Made by a program: the position numbers and the translations under genes
Origin: Physocladia obscura
Taxonomy: Eukaryota; Chytridiomycota; Chytridiomycetes; Chytridiales; Chytriomycetaceae
Reading direction: 5' to 3'
Assembly (NCBI GenBank): GCA_027596945.1
Contig: JADGJH010000625.1
Coordinates: 1-15,975 of the forward strand
Length of the DNA stretch: 15,975 nucleotides
In this document: positions 1-8,167 of the stretch, piece after piece
How positions within the stretch are numbered: the stretch's first letter is position 1
Layout of the letters: the number at the start of each line of letters is the position of its first letter
Notes under the pieces: model-generated
What the model saw: the letters and a program-made list of their open reading frames with translations, nothing else
What the model was told of the DNA's origin: nothing
Databases searched by the model: none

Positions 1-157
1 ATAAAGTGATAGAGAAAATATAGAAGAATAAGATGTCACTTGAAGTAGGTCTTGATTGTTTTTGGTTCTTGAGTTATCAACTTTCTTGTAGAATTTTCCA
101 GAATGGCTGAAAAAATAGGGATAAGATGAATAATAGTTATTCAGTTCCACACTGTAT

Positions 158-241
158 CCGATGATAGCTCAGCTGGTAGAGCGCATGACTGTAACAGGAT
201 CAGATATCATGCGGTCCCCGGTTCGAACCCGGGTCGTCGGA
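158..241 (+). tRNA. tRNA-Tyr (GTA anticodon), intron-containing
   Basis: It folds into a full cloverleaf. The acceptor stem pairs 158-164 with 234-240 (one G-U pair, first pair C1-G72 as in eukaryotic tRNA-Tyr) and the discriminator is A241. The D stem is 167-170/179-182 and the T arm is a perfect 5-bp stem (217-221/229-233) around TTCGAAC. The anticodon stem CATGA (184-188) pairs with TCATG (207-211). The loop reads CTGTAA and is interrupted by extra bases after position 37, so the anticodon is GTA (191-193). Eukaryotic tRNA-Tyr genes commonly carry an intron at this position. The gene holds 8 CpGs in 84 nt, while its flanks have none from 1 to 157 and from 242 to 818. Confidence 0.96.
195..205 (+). 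other. tRNA-Tyr intron, 11 nt
   Basis: The bases between A37 (194) and A38 (206), CAGGATCAGAT, must be removed to restore a 7-nt anticodon loop. The position, one nucleotide 3' of the anticodon, is the canonical nuclear tRNA intron site cut by the tRNA splicing endonuclease. The exact boundary could slide by a base. Confidence 0.85.
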
Positions 242-256
242 TTGCATTATTGTTTA

Positions 257-261
257 TTTTT
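257..261 (+). terminator. RNA polymerase III terminator (T5)
   Basis: A run of five T on the coding strand lies 15 nt past the tRNA 3' end, the usual Pol III termination signal. Internal A and B boxes are provided by the D and T arms of the tRNA. Confidence 0.75.
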
Positions 262-839
262 AACCTTCTAATTATCTATGACAAGACTCTTTGAATTTTC
301 ACACCATTCATTTGGACTTTATTCCAGTATCAGCCATTGATGAATCAGCAAAAGACATGCTGGTGGAGTTGAATTGTGGTTTAACAAATATTGGAATCTT
401 CTTAGCAATGGATCTTTGGTGCACAGGTTTTGTATACAAGTACTTCTGTCCTTCTGTCACAAAGAATTCTTGCATCCAACACAGCCATTTTAAAAACTTT
501 CCTTTTTATCCATAAATCCTGCCAAATTCAATATCTTCAACTGCAAGTGACATGCTTTGCTTCATTTAAAAGACAGTTTTTGTCAGATTCACTTCAATCA
601 CTGCTGCTACTTTGATATGTAGTCAGGATGCAAGACAGATAGTTTTTTTTTGCCCAAGTTCTCTGACATGTCATCCTTGAGTACACATTTTTTTCCATGC
701 AACAAAAAAAAAAAGTACAAACACTATTTTCTGATGTTTGAAGCTCTGGATAAACACTTTGGAATGAATTTTTTCTTTTATAACAACTATATTTTTATTT
801 GGTACTAAATAAGAAGGACGGCATTGTAACTGATTTGTT
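262..839. other. CpG-free AT-rich spacer, no gene recognised
   Basis: No CpG dinucleotide occurs from 242 to 818. Short open frames exist on both strands. The minus-strand translation of about 300-560 looks somewhat protein-like but is broken by stops and matches nothing I recognise. It could be the downstream end of the transposase remnant at 840-1660, since it lies beyond it in the direction of transcription, but that is a guess. Confidence 0.6.
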
Positions 840-1660
840 CTCTGTGTTTTTTTAGGTTTAGCTGCTGCAAGCTGCTGTATATTTCTCAAAGAGATTTCTG
901 CATCCAATACAGGGTTTAAAATTTTTGCAATTAGCAAAGCAGAACATAAGGGTCAAGCCTGGATGAACTTGAGACCAAACATCCAAGAACTTTCAAGCAT
1001 TGAAATCCATGGCTTTTCAGTAAGATATCTGTTCTTACTAAATACAAAGTATACTGGCACATTTTCATGAAAAGTTTTTTTTGTGGATTCAAAAGCAAAT
1101 CAAAATTTTCAAAATCAAATGGCATGATAATGAAATCCATGACATGTTCACCTGCAACAAAAATAAAAAAAATCATGCTTGCATAGTGTCCATCCTCACT
1201 AACATTAATATTTGGTCTCTCAATAGTATTGGTAACAATGTAAGTTTGCTGGGAATCGTCATTCTTTGCATTTCATCAATGTTGATAATATTTGAAGCTG
1301 TTATGTGCTCTGCTGTGATCCAATTTTTGAAATGCTGAACTCATAGCTTACACTCTGAAAGAGTAAGCAGACAGATTAGTGTGGCACTCAAATATTTGGT
1401 GGCTTGATATGAAATTTTATTTTTGTATCAATTCATGAATCCCACAAATCAACCATCAAGATTCCATTCCACAGCTCCATACTATTTGGCACAATATTGG
1501 TGAACAAAATCTAAGAAATCTATGTGATGCAGAGTATGGTGGCATATTGCTACCATGCTCCAGTAAAGTTACAAAAAGAATCTCTTCATGATCAGTGAAT
1601 GTCTGCTGACCATCTAGTTGGTTTTTGTGTTCCAGCCTGTACAGATACAATCTCCTGGCT
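840..1660 (-). pseudogene. Decayed pogo/Tigger-like (DDE_1) transposase
   Basis: Read on the minus strand in shifting frames, the order of pieces fits a pogo-type transposase (Tc1/mariner superfamily). First comes a helix-turn-helix-like stretch around 1650-1460 (FTDHEEILFVTLLE...), resembling the CENP-B/HTH region. Next is N-I-I-N-I-D-E at 1292-1272, which matches the conserved N-x-D-E block around the first catalytic aspartate. Then come EDGHYASMIFFIFVAGEH (~1200-1145), resembling the strand that precedes the conserved I-F-x-G region, and a stretch near 1050-930 with an H-P-G-L-T-L block where the second catalytic D would be expected. Stops and frame changes separate the blocks, so no product is possible. 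Family assignment is from remembered motifs. A homology search of all three minus frames would settle it. Confidence 0.5.
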
Positions 1661-3189
1661 TATTCAATGGAAATGATGTGTTTTGTCAACTTCAACAAAT
1701 AGCCTCAGTGCCCAATGCTGTAGTGGGTAACAGGTTAGTAATTTCACTTAAAATCTGTCTCGAAGCTGCATGATCAAGGCAAGATTTCAGATAAGGTTGC
1801 ATTTGAATATTTTTTACATTGAATTGGTGCCATTGATGTAGCTGAAAGAGCTTTAATGTTAATGGTCAAAAAAGTATGATTTTTTGTTGCACAGAAAAAT
1901 TGTGCACTCCTTGTTTGCCATCATGAAGCAGCCAAATAATGTCCAGTTACGAGCTAAAGAACAGGGAGAAAATTTTAATGATCCTCAAATCAACATTCAC
2001 TTGTTCATAAATTACACCTCAAAATAAACACAACTGATGTCTGATAATGACCTCTTGTTTCATCTGACAAGTGGTTTTGTTCAAAAACTAGGATTGATCC
2101 TGCAAAAAGTAACATTCAAGAAGTCTCAAGCTTTGCTGTGACTAATCATTGAACATACAGCAGGCCTTTTTAGGAAAGAAAAACACATGCAAGTCAGGAA
2201 ATTATGACTTGTAAGTCATTGGTTTTTCTTGCTAGTGAACATGAAAACAAGAGAAGCAATTGAAGTTTAGGAAAGGCAGATATTATGGTGACTTTGGACT
2301 AGTGAAACAATGGTTAGGTTTATTTGTATTTAATTTAATCAATTTAAACAATGGAAATGGGTAAAATGATTTATGCCATCAACAGCTAACCAGGCTTATT
2401 GATGACACATTACATAGTTGTCTTTTATTACATCCTGTAAGTTTCTTTTATTGATTTGTCACTGTCTTTAGTTTTTCAATATGTTGCCTAAAACTTTATT
2501 ATTCAGTGTTGGGATTTATCCTTGTTAGTTTGGTCTTTTAATGAAAATAAATCTCCCAATCTTGGTTTTTTGTGACTAATACATAACTATTTATAGAGCT
2601 GTTATGCAAATAAATTATATAACAGAAACTGGGTTCTAATAGGTAAATTAAAGAGCCTGGGGTTAATCAAGGCAAAATGTATGTGAATTTGTGGCTGTTT
2701 AGATCTCATTCTCGCCTTGCTCAATCTTAACCTCCAACTTTGAGTTTACATACCACCTACTGCAATAATCTAATTGTACAACCAATCATCAGACAGCATT
2801 ATCCACACAACAGTTTGTCAGACTATTTTTAATCAAAAAACCTGATGATTTTCTTCTTTGATTTTATTTTTGCTTCTTATTCTTCCTGTTTTAATAGAGT
2901 ATTTTTTTGATTTTTTGATCTTTCAATTCCTGTAGCTGTGACATAACTTCCCTATTGCATCAATGAATGTCACTGTTCATAAAATTGTGAAGTCTTGTGA
3001 TCCACACTAATATGCTTCTGATATAATTCTTCCCAGAAACACTTGTCATGTAACAATATGAAACTACAATGATGAAAGCAAAAATTTTGAAATTTCAACT
3101 CTGACAGTGCAATTGCAGTGTAAAGGTTTTGAAGAAAGTTTATTTGTGTATTACTACAGTTATTTACATTTATTTATTAACTATTTTTA
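1661..3189. other. CpG-depleted decayed sequence, no assignable gene
   Basis: This stretch carries only three CpGs by eye. On the plus strand, 1900-2170 translates into protein-like text with two in-frame stops (including PNNVQLRAKEQGENF and LMSDNDLLFHLTSGFVQKLG), which may be the 5' part of the element whose C-terminal half lies at 3190-3960. I cannot name a domain in it. The minus strand around 1880-1660 could hold the far N-terminus of the pogo-like remnant. The rest (about 2170-3190) is AT-rich, with nothing I can identify. Confidence 0.45.
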
Positions 3190-3960
3190 GAGCAATTTAA
3201 TGATTCCAACTTTGTCATTGCTGATATGACAAATTCAACAAATTAAATTATCTTCTATGATAAACAAGCTCACAAAAAAAATGACAATGCACTTTGTAGT
3301 CTTTGTTTGTATTCACACCTTCAGAAAAAGTTTCAGTCTGAAATCTGTCATTCTGTTCCTGACAACTGCATAAACCAAATACAATTATGAAATTTGCATG
3401 CACTTTCTCACTTTATTTTACAAGAATGTAACCTTGTTGCATTTGATTTCTGGGCATTCTCATATGTTAGCTGATCAAGTCATTGTCTGGTTGAATTTAT
3501 AGACATCAAATTTATCATCCTACACAATTTGTTGAATATGCAAACCAAATTCACTCTGTCTCTGCAAAATATTTTGATCACAACAGCAACAAAAATCCAT
3601 TTTTTACTGGCTGGGATTCTTTTCTGGGCAAATATTTTGCTAATATGCCACCAGGATTCACTGATGTATACTATTTTGAGTCTAAGACTGGAATTGTAAC
3701 ATAAAAACTCTGAAAATGGATGGAATTTCCCATATTTCACCCACCAGATTTTGCAAAATTAAGCGCCATTCACCATTCATAAATGGAAGAATGAAGAGAC
3801 ATGTTGTACACTGCTAGCAGTAAAAAAACAAAGAGTACATTACCATGATTGACAATGGAATCAAGCACTTAAAAGAAGCAGGTGTTGATTATGATAAGTT
3901 GAAGTGACAACTCATTAAATGAAGAACTGCAAAAAAAAAAAAAGAGCTGATGCAATAACT
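3190..3960 (+). pseudogene. Decayed RNase H-fold transposon protein (DUF7869-like)
   Basis: The plus strand shows a broken but coherent reading. A frame opening at the TTTTTAG/A boundary near 3190 contains YDKQAHKKNDNALCSLCLY and then D-N-C-I-N-Q at 3361-3378. After a frame change comes G-H-S-H-M-L-A-D at 3452-3475. A third frame from 3516 runs for about 60 residues (including KYFANMPPGFTDVYYFE) before stops appear. A D-N-C-x2-Q block followed about 30 residues later by G-H-(S/T)-x4-D is the signature I remember from a widespread eukaryotic transposon protein with an RNase H-like fold (Pfam DUF7869, recalled from memory). Stops and at least two frameshifts show that it is dead. CpG is nearly absent. 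Confidence 0.5.
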
Positions 3961-4624
3961 ATATTGTATGAAAAGGATGCTCTGATTAAAATATCTTAAA
4001 TCATACATTTTTGAAGAGACAAGCATTATTGGAACACTTGGGCATTTCAGACAGAATTGTTATCAGAGGTATGAAATTAATCACATACAAGAGAGATTAA
4101 ATCATAGGACAGATGAAATTTTCAAGAAAATCAATGCATAGTGGAAGATACCCAAAAAAGGAAAATTAAGGAAAAATAAAGCAAAAAAAAAAATAATAAA
4201 ACTGAAATCACCCTTTTGTAAAATTCAAAATTCGAAATAATCAAAAAATAATCAAAAAAAAATTTAAAATTTAAAATTTAAAAAAAAGAAAAAGTATTTA
4301 TTTAGTTTGGAAAAATTGATAGGAGCACCATAGTATTTTTGAAATTTGAGAAGAAAAAAAATTCTGTTTAAAATTTTTTCCAACATTGTTGCTTTTATTG
4401 ACAGAAACAACCAAAATAAAAACAATATAATCAAAAAAGGAGCTTTTTTTACAGTTCATATATTGGTTGATGTTTCATTTTGATTTGAGTTATCTGAGCA
4501 ATGGCATGAAAATTGAATTAAGTTCAGTGTGATTGCCACAAAATTGTCTGGCCAAAATTCCAAAATCTTTGATGCAGATGTTAAATTTTTCATGCAGTGC
4601 ACCCACCTGGGTTATATTTAAATT
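3961..4624. repeat. A-rich low-complexity spacer between two transposon remnants
   Basis: The core (about 4140-4440) is dominated by A runs. At 4261-4282 it has a short 7-nt tandem pattern of the TTTAAAA type. No reading frame of note is present. It separates the plus-strand remnant at 3190-3960 from the minus-strand Harbinger-like remnant, so it may contain the end of one or both elements. I could not find matching terminal inverted repeats by eye. Confidence 0.55.
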
Positions 4625-4658
4625 GTGTTTTTTATTGCTTCAGTTCTTCCATCCAGTT

Positions 4659-4736
4659 TGACAAAAATTTGATTATTGTCTTTGTATCCTTTATCAGTGA
4701 CAAAAATTTGATTATTGCCTCTGTATCCTTTATCAG
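4659..4736 (-). repeat. 39-bp tandem duplication in the transposase remnant
   Basis: The segment 4659-4697 is repeated directly at 4698-4736, with only two T/C differences. The unit is 13 codons long and covers the D-K-G-Y-x-x-N-N-Q-I-F-V block of the Harbinger-like transposase, so it inserts 13 residues without a further shift of frame. Confidence 0.9.
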
Positions 4737-5028
4737 CAGCACCATTTTACCTGGATTAATATGATTCAAAATTGTCACACACACCATTCTTAAGTTTGAA
4801 TAGTGGCCACAAAGTGCACCACCAGATACAAATACAATTTTTGAAGTCCCAAATGCCATTGTAACTTAATAATGGTAGCCAGCACACTGAAATTTGTGGC
4901 TGTAAAGTCCTTTGTCACTTGGATGGGCTTCAGTGACCTTCACATCAACTCCATTAACATAACAAGATGGAGCAAGTATGCTTCAATTTTTGAAACAATC
5001 ATTAAAATGCATCTGATACAAAGGCAAA

Positions 5029-5099
5029 AAAATAAATAAATAAATAAATAAATTTAAACAAAAAAATTTTTAAAAATTAAAAATTAAAAATTAAAAAAA
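5029..5099. repeat. (AAAT)n and (TTAAAAA)n microsatellites
   Basis: An AAAT tetranucleotide repeat (about 5029-5054) is followed by a 7-nt TTAAAAA repeat (about 5070-5099). They lie inside the region where the Harbinger-like transposase should be continuous, so they probably expanded after the element died. Confidence 0.9.
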
Positions 5100-5449
5100 G
5101 ATGAGAAAGCATAGAAAAATTAAATTAAGATTAAAATCATACAATATTCATGTTCCAAAAACAATCAACTGCTTCCACAATTTTGTTCTTCCAGTTTGTT
5201 TCAGATAAAATTTTATTGCTCCAACAGCGGCAGATGGATAAACTTTCAGGAAGTGAAGCCCCCATAGAAAATGTTCTTTATGGAGTTTGCACAGGAAGAA
5301 TGTTGGTCTCACAATTTTCCATACATCAACAGCAGACTCAACACTTAACCCAAACATAGCTACAAACTGGTGCTTCCAAATAATATGGTGCTGAAAAAAA
5401 TACCTTGTGGAGTTTCCAATATGCTTTGATGCCATCAGCACAATCGGTC

Positions 5450-6364
5450 CAAGGTTTCATTCCAATCAAATTGATGCATAGTTGAAAACTGATTGATTTA
5501 ATGGAAATTTTAAGTGCGGGTTTTTTGAAATTAACCCTGAAAAATTTTTGTTCTTGAAAATAGCACTTACTTAATTTTTTTTGTTGAAAATGTGAAAATA
5601 TTGGGATATCATGTTATGATATCATGATATCATAATATTTTCAGATTTGTAAGAATAAATATTATTTTTTTGAATATGTTCATCTTGCTTGTGCTGGATA
5701 TGTTGTACCTGCAATCTGAATGGTGGAATAAACCTGAGTAATACATTTTGCACTTATTCATGAGGAACTAAAACTTGATGATACACCAGCAAATTGTAAA
5801 CATAAAATAAATCAGACACACTGAAAATGAACAATTTCTGAAGCTGAATAGCTGAGGAAATATTTAGATTGCCAGCAATTGCAATTTGAATTATTTTGAT
5901 AATCAGCTTGATATTTTGATATCACAAATTCATGAAATATGACAAAATTTCATGGAAAAATATAAACCTGATTATTTCTGATGGAAAAGAAAAAATTTGA
6001 AATGAAATCAAAAAAATTTTCTGAATTGATTAACATTTAAAATTGATTGAAAAAATTTTTCACAAGAAAATTCCCAAAAATGAGTAAAGGAAAATGCACT
6101 GCTGCATAAAGTCATGAAAAAAATATGACAAACCTTACTGCAAGATCACTGGTGCATTTGTAAGACAAAAGCTCCAGAAGCTCAACACTGCTGATTCACA
6201 GACAATTAACTCCAAAATTTGATCAATGAGGACCAAGATGAACAAACTTGGTGGTAATAAATTCACTAATATTTTAACTTATTTATTGGATGCCACTGGT
6301 TGATTGGTCTCTGTTTTTGCTGTTAGGGTTTGTGTGGCTGTTCTCTTCCATACTAAACACTTAT
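5450..6364. other. CpG-depleted spacer, no gene recognised
   Basis: The stretch is AT-rich with CpG only near its left end (about 5517). The plus strand around 5690-5870 gives broken protein-like text (for example LKLDDTPANCKH), but I recognise no domain. A long palindrome sits at 5594-5642 and is listed separately. A CA/TG-rich, T-rich tract and an AAACAG boundary near 6374 precede the frame at 6397, and could be a splice acceptor. Confidence 0.5.
5594..5642. repeat. 49-nt imperfect palindrome with a perfect 22-nt core
   Basis: The outer arms GAAAATATT (5594-5602) and AATATTTTC (5634-5642) are perfect reverse complements. The inner 5614-5635 is a perfect 22-nt palindrome built on ATGATATCAT. 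The structure could extrude as a hairpin or be the remains of a terminal inverted repeat. No transcript or protein is evident. Confidence 0.8.
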
Positions 6365-7207
6365 TTATTTAAACAGAATACATTCCTAATCCAACCATGA
6401 ACCTGGTTACCACCAGTGCTGGTGTTGAAAATCCTGGAAATGGTTCAGATTCCAGTGGAGATGATACTCTGAGTCAGTTCCATCAAGATTGGCATAAAGA
6501 AATCTATACTGGTGCTTCTGTGCAAAGTTTTCAAAATTCTGCAAAATCTATTCCTGGCTGGACAACTTCTACTTCAATTTCATCCAACTCTTCAACTCCT
6601 GGATAAGCCCATACTGCATTAAATTCCAGTGTAGCAACTTGTTTTCAAGCCAAAACGTACATCAAGTGATCTACCAGCAGTCGACATTGTTCATTATTCC
6701 AAAAATTCAATCAAGAACACCCCCATTCACTCCAACACTTTCATATATGAGATGATGCATCATGAAAGTGGTGACCAACATTTAATTCAAGTTTTTCTCA
6801 AGTACTTAACAGATCACACAACTTGCTTTACAGTTTTACTTGATGGCTGCCAGCTTGTTTATACAGTGAAACCAAAATATATATACCCAGTGGCTTTTAT
6901 TTCTTCAAAGAATTTTTCTGTTTTGGACCCTCAAAATGCAGCAGTTGTCCAGTATTACAGAAATGATCCAGAAAACAAAGAATTTACTTTCATTATTAAC
7001 TTTCCAGAGCCAGTGGATTCTGAACCTGTTTTTAATATAGTACATGCTTGTGACATTCAAACCAAAAATATGAGAACCAAGGCTGAAGTTTTTGTTCAGC
7101 AGCCTGTCCTTCAGAAGTTGGTCTTCAAAATTTCAAGACAAAAATCAGAGGAGCAAGCTGGAGATAGGGACATTGGTGATGATGAAAACAATGAAAATGA
7201 TGAATAA
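6365..7207 (+). pseudogene. Unidentified coding-like frame with acidic C-terminus, probably broken
   Basis: I do not recognise this protein. Two plus-strand frames line up. 6397-6606 gives 69 residues, Ser/Thr/Gly-rich, ending in stop. A second frame is open from 6635 to the stop at 7205-7207 (about 190 residues, first ATG at 6752). The second has normal-looking composition (for example FTFIINFPEPVDSEPVFNIV) and ends in an acidic tail (DRDIGDDENNENDE). The TAG at 6632-6634 and the frame change between the pieces suggest a decayed gene or an unrecognised intron. There is no CpG within 6752-7207. No signal peptide or membrane segment is seen. It may be an accessory protein of one of the neighbouring transposons or a captured host gene. 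Confidence 0.4.
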
Positions 7208-8155
7208 CTTCTTAACTTCTCTTAAACATATTCTTTTTCTGTGAATATCTTTAGCAGTGGTATCTTTAATAAATTTGGAAATTCTTTGAACATTTTTGAT
7301 TTATTTTTTGAAATTTTTTCCTTTTTGGGTATCTTCCTGGAATCTAAGGACAATTTTGAGAAAGGAGAATAATGAGTGGGTCACAAACAAATATAAAATC
7401 CAAGAACTATTTTTTGTTTATGACAACAAAATGGAATAACTGATTTGTTATTCCATAGAATTATAGAATTTAGATCTAGTATGTTGTATTTGTTAACTTG
7501 CTGATGATTAAATGTACCAATGGCTCACACTTTTTCGGTATGAATTGCTTTTTTCAGGTAGGTCACACATGTCTGTTTGTGGAACAAACTTGCTCAAAAA
7601 CAAACATCTTGAATCCAAGCTGGAGCCATTTATACAGAGCACTGTAAAGTTAAGAGACTGAAATAGAACAAATTCAATTGCCCAATATGTAAAAGAATGG
7701 TAAGTCTGTCATCAATTGAGAAACATTTCAATCGTAAATGTGCAGTAACAGTTCTGAATAATGAAAGTCAACAATGCTATTAGTCAATTTCTTATCTGTT
7801 AATTTTGATGAAGTAGAGACTGATACTGTTTTAATTATTGATGATGGATTATTGTTTTGGAAGAAAGAGACAAATATTTACCATATAATAGTTACGGCAT
7901 GCATAAGGAAATGCTTCATTATAAAATACATGACCTGCTACTGTTCAAAAATTGAAGAAACACCATTTTGGCAGAAACAATTTGACATTAATTACTTAAC
8001 AACCCTCGCTATATTTCCTAAATTGGTTTCAGAATTTTGACATAATTTTGTATTTCTTTTCATTTCACGCCAAATAAGGCACAAACAAGCAAAAAAAATT
8101 TTAACAAAAAAAAAAGGGGAAAAAAGCGACCATTACAAATATCTCATCAAGAGCT
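7208..8155. other. Spacer at the edge of the CpG-poor domain
   Basis: Apart from a finger-like motif at 7679-7741 I see no supportable gene. An 88-codon open frame at 7774-8040 has no recognisable features and is probably chance. CpGs begin to reappear near 7535-8126, marking the transition into the gene-dense block. The A-rich part around 8090-8120 lies just past the RPT5 stop and probably contains its 3' UTR. Confidence 0.5.
7679..7741 (+). pseudogene. C2HC zinc-finger-like fragment
   Basis: In plus frame the sequence reads C-P-I-C followed by 11 residues, then H-F-N-R-K-C, giving C-x2-C-x11-H-x4-C. This spacing resembles C2HC fingers. The frame is short: a TAG precedes it about 16 bp upstream and it ends at TAG 7781-7783. 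It is therefore at best a fragment of a dead gene, possibly from a transposon. Chance cannot be excluded. Confidence 0.35.
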
Positions 8156-8167
8156 TCAGGCATAATA
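8156..8167 (-). other. RPT5: RPT5 terminal 12-nt coding exon (YYA-stop, HbYX motif)
   Basis: A 50-nt intron (8168-8217) separates ...TSLQ from TAT-TAT-GCC-TGA, with donor GTTTGT and acceptor TTTTCCACCAG. Without this splice the frame would read V-C-L-stop, which has no HbYX motif. Rpt5 homologues end in YYA or FYA, so the splice is well supported. Confidence 0.93.

Larger units (their letters stand above)
4625..5441 (-). pseudogene. Decayed PIF/Harbinger-like DDE_Tnp_4 transposase
   Basis: Two minus-strand pieces match the DDE_Tnp_4 (Harbinger/PIF-type) fold in order. Piece one (5441-5148) carries FGLSVESAVDVW and HFLWGLHFLKVYPSAAVG, like the conserved W-x-L-x-F-L-K-x-Y-P segment before the catalytic core. 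Piece two (~4970-4625) has VNGVDVKV, with the first catalytic D at 4946-4944, LYSHKFQ (4907-4887, the family's W/Y-Y-S-H-K-F), KIVFVSGGALCGHYSNLR, HINPGKMV (4763-4740) and then, after a one-base frameshift, A-D-K-G-Y-R-G-N-N. The expected second aspartate (P/S-D-L) is asparagine here. An in-frame TAA follows YSHKFQ, and AT microsatellites split the two pieces. The element is dead. Harbinger elements usually also encode a Myb/SANT-like protein, which I do not see. Confidence 0.72.

Noticed and set aside
291..615. Overlapping plus-strand frames of 61-74 codons beside the tRNA
   Set aside because: Short, overlapping, no motif; expected by chance in AT-rich eroded DNA.
4140..4440. A-rich 7-nt repeats as telomeric DNA
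   Set aside because: The units (TTTAAAA, TTAAAAA) lack the G-rich strand of telomeres and are short, irregular and internal.
7774..8040. 88-codon plus-strand frame as a gene
   Set aside because: No recognisable motif, AT-driven composition, and it starts inside the tail of another broken frame.
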